NCBI RefSeq assembly: GCF_042643485.1 | Contig: NZ_JBHRSJ010000007.1 | Span: 161,713-225,712, forward strand | Length of the DNA stretch: 64,000 nucleotides | Reading direction: 5' to 3' | Origin: Azotobacter bryophylli | Lineage (GTDB): Bacteria; Pseudomonadota; Gammaproteobacteria; Pseudomonadales; Pseudomonadaceae | Shown: one piece after another, positions 8,977 through 17,354 of the stretch | Layout: each line of letters begins with the position of its first letter | Numbering within the stretch: position 1 is the stretch's first letter | Made by a program: the position numbers and the translations under genes | Notes under the pieces: generated by a model | What the model was told of the DNA's origin: nothing | The model's input: the letters and a program-made list of their open reading frames with translations, nothing else | Databases searched by the model: none

Positions 8977-10467
8977 TCAGTAGATGTCCTTGGCGAGCAG
9001 GGTGAAGGGCGTCTTGATCAGGATCTTGATGTCCAGCCAGAGCGACCAGTTGTTGATGTAGGCCAGATCCAGCTCCACGCGCTGCTGCATCTTGTCCAGC
9101 GTCTCGGTTTCGCCGCGGCAGCCGTTGATCTGCGCCAGCCCGGTGATTCCCGGCTTGATCCGGTGCCGGGCCATGTAGGCCTTGATCTTGCCCGTGTAGT
9201 AGTCGTTGTGCGCCACGGCGTGGGGGCGAGGGCCCACCAGCGACATCCGCCCCTGCAGTACGTTGAAGAACTGCGGCAGCTCGTCGAGGGAGGTACGGCG
9301 GATGAAGCGACCGATGGGCGTGATGCGCGGATCTTCCCGGGTCGCCTGCTTGACCTGGACGTCGTCGTGCATGCGCATGGAGCGGAACTTGTAGACCATG
9401 ATGATCTGGCCGTTCCAGCCGTGGCGTTGCTGCTTGAAGATGATCGGACCCGGGGAGGAACGCTTGACCAGAATGGCGATGATCAGCATCAGCGGGCTCA
9501 GGGCGAGGATCGCCAGCAGGGCCATGAAGCGATCCAGCATGGCCTTGGTCAGCGCGGCGGTGGGGTAGGCGGTCAACGGACTTTCGTTGAGATGGATGGC
9601 CGGCAGGCCGTCGATATCGCTCACCGAGTGGTTGAGCAGCATCAGGCTGGCCAGATCGGGAATCCACACCACGTCCACGTTGGCATCCAGCAGGTCGATG
9701 TACAGGCCCTCTATCTGCTCGGCCTCGGTGAGGGGCAGGGCGATATACAGGCGGCGGATGTTGTGGTTGGCGATCAGCTGGCGCAGATGGGCCAGCACGC
9801 CGATGACCGGGTAGGGGCAGGGCCTGGGTTGCTCCGGGACCTCCTGGGCGACCAGGCCGACAACGGGCTCGTGCTTGATGCGGTGCAGTTTCTCGGCAAG
9901 CGTCAGGGCCAGATCGCCGGTGCCCACGATCAGCGACGTGCGCTCGCTGAGCAGCTTCTGGTGGTAACGCCGCGAGACGTGATGCAGCGGCAGGTAGGCC
10001 ACGGCTTGCGCGGCGAGGCCCAGCGACGCCCAGGTGAGTGCGACCTCCCGGGAGAACAGGGTGCTGGTCTTGGTGATGAAGGCCACCATGGTCAGCCCGG
10101 CGAGGAGCAGCAACCAGCCGCCCAGCAGGCGGGACAGTCCCGTGAGGTACCCATGCTGTTTGTGGTAGACGCGAAGCAGCGAGTAGACCGGCGCCGAGCC
10201 GAGCAGGGCGAAGAGCACGAGCATGCGGTACTGGGTATCGATCTCCCCGGTCTTGGCCAGGGCCAGGCCACAGAGCAGCAGGCTGGTCAGGGTCATCGCC
10301 ACCAGCCATTGCCCCCAGAAGGTGAGACCGCGGGCCGCGGCGATTTTCCGCTGGCGGCGGAGGCTGTCGACGCCGCGTGTGTCTGCCCCTTGGCCCCAGC
10401 GGGGAAGTATCCCGGGCGCGTCCGGGGACATGGGCCTATCGCGTCTTGCGCGTGCGGTAGCGGGCAT
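8977..10467 (-). CDS. Undecaprenyl-phosphate glucose phosphotransferase (WcaJ/GumD type)
   Basis: A 496-residue polyprenyl glycosylphosphotransferase that transfers sugar-1-phosphate, usually glucose, to undecaprenyl phosphate and so starts the repeat unit. It has four N-terminal membrane helices, a central Rossmann-like domain (SLIVGTGDLALTLAEKLHRI), a fifth hydrophobic segment near residue 310, and the catalytic domain with KRSSPGPIIFKQQRHG, SLDELPQFFNVLQGRMSLVG and ARHRIKPGITGLAQINGCRG. These are the hallmarks of long PHPTs. The ATG at 10467 has AGGA eight bases upstream. A TTG at 10503 and an ATG at 10431 are alternatives. Confidence 0.92.
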   Translation of the reverse strand: MPATARARRDRPMSPDAPGILPRWGQGADTRGVDSLRRQRKIAAARGLTFWGQWLVAMTLTSLLLCGLALAKTGEIDTQYRMLVLFALLGSAPVYSLLRVYHKQHGYLTGLSRLLGGWLLLLAGLTMVAFITKTSTLFSREVALTWASLGLAAQAVAYLPLHHVSRRYHQKLLSERTSLIVGTGDLALTLAEKLHRIKHEPVVGLVAQEVPEQPRPCPYPVIGVLAHLRQLIANHNIRRLYIALPLTEAEQIEGLYIDLLDANVDVVWIPDLASLMLLNHSVSDIDGLPAIHLNESPLTAYPTAALTKAMLDRFMALLAILALSPLMLIIAILVKRSSPGPIIFKQQRHGWNGQIIMVYKFRSMRMHDDVQVKQATREDPRITPIGRFIRRTSLDELPQFFNVLQGRMSLVGPRPHAVAHNDYYTGKIKAYMARHRIKPGITGLAQINGCRGETETLDKMQQRVELDLAYINNWSLWLDIKILIKTPFTLLAKDIY

Positions 10468-10575
10468 GGGCGTCGTCCTGAGCCATGGTCGGTGAGTGGT
10501 CAACGAACAACCCGGTCGCTGGGCAACCGGCCATCGTCCCTGGGGTGGATGTTGGAACCGATCCTCGACGGCTGA

Positions 10576-12846
10576 TCAGGTCCCCGTGGCCTTCTTGTCG
10601 TCGCTGCTATAGCCGTAATAGTCGTAATAGCCGCCGTATTTGTTCATGTACTTCTTGGCCTTCTTCACGTTCACCTGATTGAGCACCACGCCGGTGATCG
10701 GGGCGTTGTTCTGCAGCATCTGGCCCACGCCTTTCTGCACCAGCGGGATCGGGGTGGATTCCGACTTGATCACGTAAATCAGCGCATTGGCCTGGGTGGC
10801 CAGAATCGCTGCATCGCTCACCGCCTGGGTCGGAGGGGAGTCGATGACGATGCGGTCGTATTTCTTCTTCAGGGTCTCCAGAACGCTGCTGAAGCGTGGC
10901 GAGGACAGCAGCTCCAGCGGGTTCGGCGGGACGGCCCCGGCGCTGAGCATGTCGATACCGTTGGAATGCCGTATGCAGTCCTCCAGGCGGGCGGTATTGG
11001 CGATCAGGTTGGCCAGGCCGGGCGTGCCCACCGGGAAGTCGTAGTTCTTGGCCAGGGTCGGGCGGCGCAGGTCGGCGTCGATCAGCAGGACCTTTTCCAT
11101 CTGGCCCAGGGCCAGCGCCAGATTCGCTGCGACGGTGCTCTTGCCCTCGCCGGGAATCGAGGAGGTGACCACCAGGATCTCGTGATGGCTGCTGTTCATG
11201 CCGGAGAGGATGACGGCCGTGCGGATGGTGCGGATCGACTCGGCGAAGGTCCGGTGCTCATGGCTGGTGAAGAGCTTGGCGAGCTGGCCGCGCTCCTGCT
11301 TCTTGATCATGGGCAGGATGCCGAGCACCGGAAGATTGAGGTTGTTCTCGACGTCCTCGGTGCTCTTGAAGGTGTCGTTCAGCGAGTTCAACAGCAGGCT
11401 GATGCCGGCCCCCGCGAGCAGCGCCAGGATGCCGACGAGGACCACGATCAGCCCCTTCTGCGGCTTGATCGGACGGCTGGGCACGGTGGCCGGGTCGATG
11501 ATCCGGGCATTGGCCGTTTCGAGGTCGGACGTGGCGGTGGTTTCCTTCAGCCGGGTCATGAAGGTCTCGTAGAGGGCGCGGTTGGCCTCCACCTCGCGCT
11601 GCAGTTCGCGAACCTGGAACTCCTTGCGGGAGATGTTCTGGATCTGCGTCTTGTTGGCGTTGTACGAGTTCTTCAGCGAGCCCTCGTTGGCGAGCGCCAA
11701 CTGATAGTTGCGCTCGATGCCGGCGACGATCTGCTCGACCTGGCCCCTCAGGCTGGCGGAGGCGGCGTTCAGCTCGGTGCGAGCGGCTTCCATGGCCGGA
11801 TGGCGGCTGCCGTAGCGTTTGGACAGCTCCTCGACCTTGGCCCGGGCCCTGGCCTCTTCGGCCTTGAACTGCTGGATTAGCGGGTTGCCCAGCACCGCGG
11901 GAATGGTCGCCAGCTTCTCCCAGCCGCCTTCGCGCATGGACTGGACCTGGCGGTACTGGCTCTCGGCCTCGGCGCGCTGGCGGCGGGCGTCGATCATGCG
12001 GTTGCCGGTCAGCGAGAGCTCGGCGGCGTTGATGGTGGTCACGCCGTCGAGATCCACCAGATTTTCCGCTTCGCGATAGGCCTGCAGGCGGTTCTCGGAT
12101 TCCGTCAGCTTGTCACGCAGCTCTCCCAGGCGGGTATGCATCCAGGCGGTGGCGTTGGCCGACATGGCCATGCTGGCCTCCAGCTGGGCCTCGATATAGC
12201 CGTTGGCCAGGGCATTGGCCGCGCGGGCCGCCATGGGCGCATCGGCCATGTCGACCTGGATCTTCACCAGCTGGCTCTTGGGGATGGGCTCGATGACGAT
12301 GCGGTCCATGAAGGCGCTGGTCACGTCCTTGAAGATCCGCGCCTCTTCCGTGGGGACGCTCCCGGCAAGGACGTCCGGCACGGTGCCCGGCAATTCGCCC
12401 GGCTGGGCGGCAGGCTTGGCCTTGAGGAAGCGGGAGAGCAGGGCCGAGACGTTGATCAGGGGTTTCGGCTTCTGCCGGGGGTCGAATTCCGGGTGCGTGG
12501 TGAGGTTGAGCTTGCGCACCACCTGCTCGGCCAGGGTGCGGGACTTGAGCAGTTCGAACTGGGTCTGGAGATATTCGCTCTGCGAGCTTTCCGTGCCGTA
12601 GATCTGCTCGATGGCCACGATATTGGCCTTCTGCTGCTCGATCAGCAGGGTCGTTATGGCGCGATAGGTGGGCGTGATGCCGAAAAGCACGACGACCGTG
12701 GCCAGCATGGCCACCAGGACCAGCGAGAGGATGCTCCACTTGCTGGACCAGATGACTTGCCAGGTGTGCAGCAGATCGACCTTCTCGTCGAAATCCAGAC
12801 GTTGGATGGCCCGGGGGCGGACTGAACTCGGAGCGATACTTTCCAT
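10576..12846 (-). CDS. wzc: Wzc-type polysaccharide co-polymerase / tyrosine autokinase
   Basis: A 756-residue inner-membrane protein that sets chain length and couples polymerisation to export. It has an N-terminal Wzz domain with a first helix near residues 35-55, a long periplasmic coiled-coil region (about 200-440), a second helix near 480-500, and a cytoplasmic BY-kinase domain. Walker A is SSIPGEGKST, Walker A' is VLLIDADLRRP, and Walker B is IVIDSPP. The C terminus is a tyrosine cluster (YMNKYGGYYDYYGY), the autophosphorylation region. The outer-membrane exporter gene lies 103 bp upstream and the initiating transferase is downstream. No dedicated phosphatase is encoded in this cluster; the one at 38655 could serve both. 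Confidence 0.95.
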   Translation of the reverse strand: MESIAPSSVRPRAIQRLDFDEKVDLLHTWQVIWSSKWSILSLVLVAMLATVVVLFGITPTYRAITTLLIEQQKANIVAIEQIYGTESSQSEYLQTQFELLKSRTLAEQVVRKLNLTTHPEFDPRQKPKPLINVSALLSRFLKAKPAAQPGELPGTVPDVLAGSVPTEEARIFKDVTSAFMDRIVIEPIPKSQLVKIQVDMADAPMAARAANALANGYIEAQLEASMAMSANATAWMHTRLGELRDKLTESENRLQAYREAENLVDLDGVTTINAAELSLTGNRMIDARRQRAEAESQYRQVQSMREGGWEKLATIPAVLGNPLIQQFKAEEARARAKVEELSKRYGSRHPAMEAARTELNAASASLRGQVEQIVAGIERNYQLALANEGSLKNSYNANKTQIQNISRKEFQVRELQREVEANRALYETFMTRLKETTATSDLETANARIIDPATVPSRPIKPQKGLIVVLVGILALLAGAGISLLLNSLNDTFKSTEDVENNLNLPVLGILPMIKKQERGQLAKLFTSHEHRTFAESIRTIRTAVILSGMNSSHHEILVVTSSIPGEGKSTVAANLALALGQMEKVLLIDADLRRPTLAKNYDFPVGTPGLANLIANTARLEDCIRHSNGIDMLSAGAVPPNPLELLSSPRFSSVLETLKKKYDRIVIDSPPTQAVSDAAILATQANALIYVIKSESTPIPLVQKGVGQMLQNNAPITGVVLNQVNVKKAKKYMNKYGGYYDYYGYSSDDKKATGT

Positions 12847-12949
12847 GTATGAGACTCTGCGCTGAGAAGGGGCGTGGTGTGCGTTTTCTCTAAGCCCGTA
12901 GTGCTACTGGCACTTCCTGGTGCAGGTGGGCCGCTGGCCGGGAGGTCTT

Positions 12950-13486
12950 TCAGAAGAAGCCCTGGTCGATGTTGATGGAGTCTCCGGGATAGATGGGGGT
13001 ATCGAGGTTGGCTTTTTCCGGGGTCCGGTTGGGGTCCTGATCGCGGATGATGGTTATCCGGCTCTTCGAAGCCAGCTCCGTCAGCCCGCCGGACAGGGCG
13101 ATGGCGCGGCGCAGGGTGAGTCCGGGCTGATAGGGATAGCCGCCGGGCTCCTTCACTTCGCCGCTGATGTAGAACTCTCGGTATTGCAGGACGCTGACCG
13201 ACACGCGCGGGTCCACCAGGAATTCGCCGTTGAGTTTCTCGGCGATCATTTTCTCGATCTCGGCGGCGGTCTTGCCCTTGGCGCGGACTTCGCCGATGAA
13301 CGGGTAGGAGAAGGTGCCGGCGTCGGTCAGGCGGAGCTCCTGAAAGCTGAGGTCGGGCTCGCCGAATACGTTGATCCGGATGACGTCGCCCGATCCCAGT
13401 TTGTAGGTGGAGTTACCTTCTGCCAGCACGGCCTCGCTCTGAACCAGCAACAGACCCAGCAACAGGAAGAAATGACGTATGGCCAT
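12950..13486 (-). CDS. Short outer-membrane polysaccharide export protein (GumB/EpsE type Wza)
   Basis: A 178-residue exported protein with a signal peptide (about residues 1-22, ending AVLA), a Poly_export domain starting YKLGSGDVIRINVFGEPDLS, and one SLBB domain (FYISGEVKEPGGYPYQPGLT). There is no lipobox Cys and no C-terminal amphipathic helix of the long Wza type, so it belongs to the short GumB class. These proteins form the periplasmic/outer-membrane part of Wzy-dependent export. The reading frame continues 28 codons upstream, but the ATG at 13486 begins the signal peptide. It is the first gene of EPS cluster 1; the ops element lies 126 bp upstream. Confidence 0.92.
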   Translation of the reverse strand: MAIRHFFLLLGLLLVQSEAVLAEGNSTYKLGSGDVIRINVFGEPDLSFQELRLTDAGTFSYPFIGEVRAKGKTAAEIEKMIAEKLNGEFLVDPRVSVSVLQYREFYISGEVKEPGGYPYQPGLTLRRAIALSGGLTELASKSRITIIRDQDPNRTPEKANLDTPIYPGDSINIDQGFF

Positions 13487-13610
13487 GGAACTCGTTATCT
13501 CCAAAGTTTTGCATTGATCGATAGGTTTATTGCACTGCCTGAAGTTTGAGGACTTCCATCGGCGCCGCAATTGCAGTTGTTGGCCTGTCGATTGGTCATG
13601 GCTACTTCGA

Positions 13611-13648
13611 GCACGCTACCGCCCCAAGATTTATCGTTCGATCCTGAA
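13611..13648 (-). promoter_or_regulatory. ops / JUMPstart-like element upstream of EPS cluster 1
   Basis: The minus strand reads TGGGGCGGTAGCGTGC at 13626-13611 and contains the exact 12-base ops element GGCGGTAGCGTG (13623-13612). Just upstream lie an AACGATAAATC segment and TTCAGGA. The same arrangement, with the 16-mer identical, occurs upstream of cluster 2 at 39257-39293. In enterobacteria this motif in transcribed leaders of polysaccharide operons pauses RNA polymerase and recruits RfaH, suppressing polarity over long operons. It lies 126 bp before the wza-like start, consistent with a transcribed leader. Confidence 0.85.
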
Positions 13649-14219
13649 AACGTGGGAAACATGTTTTTGGGAGCAAAACATAACCTGCGACAGTCGCCTC
13701 GGGGCTCTGCGCGCACGTTGAACTGGGAAGAAATCAAGGGAAGGGCGAACGAGGGCTGAGTCGATATATCCAGCCCGAAAAGAGGAGCCTGGGTTCAGAC
13801 CTGTCCCTGATCTTTCATGCTCTTCCAGTTGAGCTTCGATTTTTCAGAAAATTGTCATATTCATTCGGTAGCGGACTCACCTTAACTTTGCCTTAAGGAC
13901 GAGAGGTAGGATTTTTTTTCTGATTCCTAGCACTCCTTTAACGTGCGGAAGCCTGTTCGAGAAGAGTTCTTGATTCGTTAGTAATACTTTTTTGTTAGCA
14001 CGGAAATTCCGTTTTTCTTCTTGAAGCTGCATCGCTCAAGGCATCGGCCATTAAGGCGAATGGCTATTTCTGACTGTGCGCTCAAGTTGTCGTAGAGAGG
14101 CAATTATCCGGATCGAGAAAGTGTAGATGCGCCATCCGGACAATGGGACGGTGCAGCAGATGGGGGAGGCTGATATCGAGCTGCATTCATTCCCAGGCTC
14201 GCATCGGCAGAATGAAGCG

Positions 14220-14279
14220 GCCCCGCGTTCGCCCGAGACCGGGATGGTGTTCCCGGTCGCCGGCCTGGTCAGGCGGGGC
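14220..14279 (-). terminator. Hairpin after the PAP2 gene (possible terminator)
   Basis: Directly after the PAP2 stop the sequence can fold into an inner 8-bp hairpin (GACCGGGA 14237-14244 with TCCCGGTC 14251-14258, loop of six) inside an outer GCCCCGC/GCGGGGC pairing (14220-14226 with 14273-14279). There is no T-run, so it is not a classical intrinsic terminator. It could mark the 3' end of the cluster 2 transcript. Confidence 0.45.
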
Positions 14280-14999
14280 TCAGATCATGACGAACTTGGC
14301 GAACTTGTAGGCCTCGGCCACGAAGGCGCGCGCGGAGTCGAACATGGTGGCGGACTCGAGGCTGATCAGAAAGACCAGCGGATAGAACAGGGCCGGATAG
14401 TGATCTTCGAGGGTCAGCAGGCGGAGCCTCAGGACCAGTTTCGAGAGCGGTTTCATCAGGGTCAGGGAAATGAGAATGCCAATTGCCGTGCCGACGATTA
14501 TATCGCTGGGGAAATGAAAGCCTGCATAGACGCGCGGAAGACATATGAGCAGCGCCGTGTAACCCATCATCAGGGCGCCGAGCCTCCGGTTGAGCAGGAA
14601 GATGCTGGTCGCGAAGGAAAAGAAGAGTACGGAGGTATCGCTGGGCATCGAACTCCATTGGTTCAGTGTCAGCGGATCGATATTGATCGGAAGTATCGAT
14701 TCGACTGCTGGGTCATGCATGGGTCTGAGTCGATAGGGAAGCACTGCGGATAACAGTCTTCCGACGAGTATCGCAACGATGGAGATGGCCATCATCGCCA
14801 ACAGTTTCGCTCTAACCTGCACTCGGTCGGAGTCCCTGGAAAACCAGAAGCTCCACCATAGCATCCAGAAGGGAATGCCTTTTATGAGGTAGTTGTTCGC
14901 GATGAATAGAATAATTCTGTCGAGATGCTCGTTTGTACCGGCAAACTCGTTGACGAACTTGAAGAGCGAAATGTCCAGTGCTTGTATGGTTTCAATCAT
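14280..14999 (-). CDS. PAP2-family phosphatase-like membrane protein with an altered motif
   Basis: A 239-residue membrane protein with about six hydrophobic segments and PAP2 phosphatase motifs. The third motif is intact (Arg156, His162, Asp166 in LPRVYAGFHFPSD). The second motif, normally PSGH or PSDH, reads PSDT, so Thr122 replaces the usual acid/base His. The first motif is the atypical PYRLRP seen in some EPS-linked PAP2 proteins. The expected role is recycling undecaprenyl pyrophosphate in the periplasm, but activity is doubtful with the changed residue. It lies 249 bp downstream of the YjbH gene and has AT-richer sequence, so it may be transcribed separately or be a later arrival. Confidence 0.8.
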   Translation of the reverse strand: MIETIQALDISLFKFVNEFAGTNEHLDRIILFIANNYLIKGIPFWMLWWSFWFSRDSDRVQVRAKLLAMMAISIVAILVGRLLSAVLPYRLRPMHDPAVESILPINIDPLTLNQWSSMPSDTSVLFFSFATSIFLLNRRLGALMMGYTALLICLPRVYAGFHFPSDIIVGTAIGILISLTLMKPLSKLVLRLRLLTLEDHYPALFYPLVFLISLESATMFDSARAFVAEAYKFAKFVMI

Positions 15000-15129
15000 G
15001 CATGGCCTCTTATTGTATTGAATGGCATGCCTACATGACCTGAGCGTCAGTCGGATAAATAACTGCTGCGATGGATCTGGATATTTGCTGAATGTAGCGA
15101 CTCGACATTAAACGCAATAACAAAAATGT

Positions 15130-15166
15130 CATAGGATTTTTTTTATTTTGCATAGGACTATTTTGC
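15130..15166. repeat. Short AT-rich direct repeat between gfcD and the PAP2 gene
   Basis: CATAGGA occurs at 15130-15136 and 15151-15157, each followed within a few bases by TATTTTGCA (or CTATTTTGCA). The pair lies in the 249-bp AT-rich gap upstream of the PAP2 gene. It could be a duplicated operator or slippage product; no function can be assigned. Confidence 0.4.
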
Positions 15167-15221
15167 ACTGCCGCAAAATAACGGGTGAATGTCCGCGATG
15201 AGTGTCGGTATCGCGCCTTTC

Positions 15222-15241
15222 GGCGAAATCTCTTTTTCGCC
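15222..15241 (-). terminator. Small hairpin after the gfcD/yjbH gene
   Basis: GGCGAAA (15222-15228) pairs with TTTCGCC (15235-15241) a few bases beyond the yjbH stop codon at 15249. The stem is seven base pairs with a six-base loop. There is no T-run on the minus strand after the stem, so it is at best a weak terminator or an mRNA 3'-end protector. Confidence 0.35.
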
Positions 15242-15248
15242 GGCCCGG

Positions 15249-17354
15249 CTATTCGAGGATCTTGCCGAAGTTGGAGTAGAACAGGTCGGCGTTGCGGCCT
15301 TCGGTGAGATCGAAGAGGGTCCAGTTGCGGATCAGGCGGGCGCCGCCGTCGCGGGTGAGGGGGGCGAAGGCGAAGTCGGCGCGGCGCACGATCGAGCTGG
15401 TCAGCATCTCGTCGAAGGGGATGGAGACGTAGAACCCTTTGTCGAAGCTGCCCTCGCCGTACTCCTCCTTGGAGGCATCGGTGAAGGTGGCCCAGGCGCC
15501 GAAGCGCACGCCGTTGTCGAACTCCCGCGACAGGTCGATGGTGACGCCGAAATCCTTGGCCAGGTAGCGGCCGACGCTGATCCGGGTCAGCATGTGGCGC
15601 AGGGGGAAGCCGCGCGCGTAGCCGGTGACGTGCCCGGTCCAGACCTCGTACTGCTGCAGGCCGAAGTCCTGTTCGAAGTCGCGTTTCCTGACCCGGTTGA
15701 TGTCGCCGCCCAGCGCCCAGCGCTCGCCCATCGGGCGGTAGAGCAGCTCGCCGCCGACCCCGGCGAACATGGATTCCAGGTAGCCGCCGTAGACCATGCC
15801 GAACAGGTCGCTGTCGAGGGCGCGGGCGTGGTTGAGCTGGAAGTAGGGCATGGTCGTGTTGGAGGTGGTCCAGTACTCGCGGATGTTGGTGCGCACCCGC
15901 GGCATGTTGCTGGGCGCGGTGTATCTGAACTTGTCGAAGTTGTTGTCGATGTTCTGATTGACCATGCCGCTGATCCAGGTGCCGGGCGTGAGGCGCAGCT
16001 CGGCGCTGAAGTTGGCGCTGACCTGGTAGAGGATGAAGTCGTCCGGGCCGCCGACGCTCTGTCGGTAGCCGAGGCCCAGCCCATAGCTGAGGGGGTTGGG
16101 CCGGCGCCGCAGCAGTTCGGTTTCCCGTTGCGGCAGGATTTCGGTCTGCGACAGGGTCCTGGCCAGTTCGCCGAGGTCGGCGTCCTGTTTCACGGCATCG
16201 CGGAAAGCCTCGCGCTCGAAGCTGGTTTCGTGGATCGGCAGGCCGTAGCGCGAGTCCACCACGGTGAGCCAGTCGATGTCCTGCTCGGCGCGAAGATCGA
16301 GAATCCGCGCGCTGCGCCCCAGGCCCTTGGGCTCGTGGAAGTAGCGGACCTGTTCGCCATGGACGACGATCTCCCGCTCGCGCCTGGCGATGCGGCTGAC
16401 CCGGTAGCCGGCGTTCGCCTCCAGTTCCCGTGCCACAAGATTCCAGTCGGTCGGCTGCGTCGGGCGCGGCCCGGCGCGCAGCGGCACGGCCGGCGGATCG
16501 CCGAGCTTGGGCGGCGGGCGGCGGCTGGCGAAGTTGGTGTGCACGGTGAGGCCGAGCATCGCGGTGTTGCCGCGCTCCAGGGCCAGGTGCAGGTCGAGCC
16601 AGTCGGTGGGGCGGAGCACGGCGCCGACGTTGATCGGGGTGTCCTGCTTCTGGTTGTTGCCCAGGGGTTCGTTCTCGTAGTCGTTGCCTTCCACCTCCAG
16701 CTTGAACGACAGGGGCTTCCACGGCGTCTGCCATTCCACGCCGCCGAACAGGGCGGCGGGGCCGTGGAACCAGGAGTCGTTGTTGAACTCGCCGCCCGCC
16801 CCGCGGCGCGGGCGATCCTCGAAACTGTTGCTGAACAGGGTGAAGGGGTTGGTGACGTTGTCGCGCTCGCCCAGATAACCCCAGCCTATGCCGAAGGTGA
16901 AGTCCAGGGGGCCGAAACGCTTGCTGGCGACGAAGAATTCGCTGGAGAACAGCCCGGTGCCGCCGATGTCGCGCCCGCCGACGGAGAAATCCGGGCGCCA
17001 GCGGGTTTCCTTGAGCAGCCGCACCTTCACGTCGAAGGCCTTGTCCTTCAGGCTCTGGTCGCCGCTGAAGCCGGGCGGGCCGTAGGGGCGGTTGCTGATG
17101 TCGGTGTAGCGGAAGGTGCCCTCCAGCCAGTTGAACGGCTGCAGGGTGAGGGCATAGCGGTTGTTCGGGTGGCTGTGGGTGTAGGTGAAGCTCAGTTCAC
17201 CGGCCGGGGTCATGCGCGCGGTGGGCGTCTGCAGCAGGCCCACGCCGCCGAAGTCGCTCTGGGTGTGGCGGGTCTCGCTAGTCTGGGCCCGGGTCGTTCC
17301 CTGTGTCAGTGCGGCAGAGAGGGCAATCGACGCTAAGGCCAGACGTTTCATCAT
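15249..17354 (-). CDS. gfcD: YjbH/GfcD-family outer-membrane beta-barrel protein
   Basis: A roughly 700-residue exported protein. A signal peptide (MKRLALASIALSAALTQG) is followed by DFGGVGLLQTPTARMTPAGE, the typical opening of YjbH proteins, and the remainder alternates short strands rich in aromatic residues, as in large beta-barrels (for example GELSFTYTHSHPNNRYALTL). In E. coli, GfcD/YjbH is an outer-membrane part of the group 4 capsule and Yjb EPS secretion systems. Two adjacent ATGs (17354 and 17351) follow GGAAGACA; the frame opens earlier at 17396 without a signal peptide. The start overlaps the 3' end of gfcC by about 77 bp, a long coupling overlap. Confidence 0.88.
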   Translation of the reverse strand: MMKRLALASIALSAALTQGTTRAQTSETRHTQSDFGGVGLLQTPTARMTPAGELSFTYTHSHPNNRYALTLQPFNWLEGTFRYTDISNRPYGPPGFSGDQSLKDKAFDVKVRLLKETRWRPDFSVGGRDIGGTGLFSSEFFVASKRFGPLDFTFGIGWGYLGERDNVTNPFTLFSNSFEDRPRRGAGGEFNNDSWFHGPAALFGGVEWQTPWKPLSFKLEVEGNDYENEPLGNNQKQDTPINVGAVLRPTDWLDLHLALERGNTAMLGLTVHTNFASRRPPPKLGDPPAVPLRAGPRPTQPTDWNLVARELEANAGYRVSRIARREREIVVHGEQVRYFHEPKGLGRSARILDLRAEQDIDWLTVVDSRYGLPIHETSFEREAFRDAVKQDADLGELARTLSQTEILPQRETELLRRRPNPLSYGLGLGYRQSVGGPDDFILYQVSANFSAELRLTPGTWISGMVNQNIDNNFDKFRYTAPSNMPRVRTNIREYWTTSNTTMPYFQLNHARALDSDLFGMVYGGYLESMFAGVGGELLYRPMGERWALGGDINRVRKRDFEQDFGLQQYEVWTGHVTGYARGFPLRHMLTRISVGRYLAKDFGVTIDLSREFDNGVRFGAWATFTDASKEEYGEGSFDKGFYVSIPFDEMLTSSIVRRADFAFAPLTRDGGARLIRNWTLFDLTEGRNADLFYSNFGKILE

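Larger units (their letters stand above)
13487..14279. other. Long non-coding region upstream of EPS cluster 1
   Basis: About 790 bp, clearly more AT-rich than the genes on either side, with no convincing coding sequence. It holds the ops/JUMPstart block (13611-13648). Further upstream are a CCTTAA direct repeat (13880-13885 and 13891-13896) whose second copy forms the palindrome CCTTAAGG, a T8 run near 13912, and a hairpin close to the PAP2 stop codon (14220-14279). I could not identify a convincing -35/-10 pair for the minus-strand operon. The size suggests a complex regulatory region or an eroded gene. Confidence 0.6.

Noticed and set aside
13611..13626. The shared 16-mer as a sigma-54 promoter (GG and GC can be placed ten bases apart)
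   Set aside because: Only the minimal GG-N10-GC spacing fits and other consensus bases do not. The exact 12-base ops match and JUMPstart-like flank explain it much better.
14127..14753. A 208-codon plus-strand frame across the PAP2 gene and its downstream region
   Set aside because: Most of it is antisense to the PAP2 gene, which has clear family motifs. The frame has a Gln/Glu/His-rich composition with no recognisable domain.
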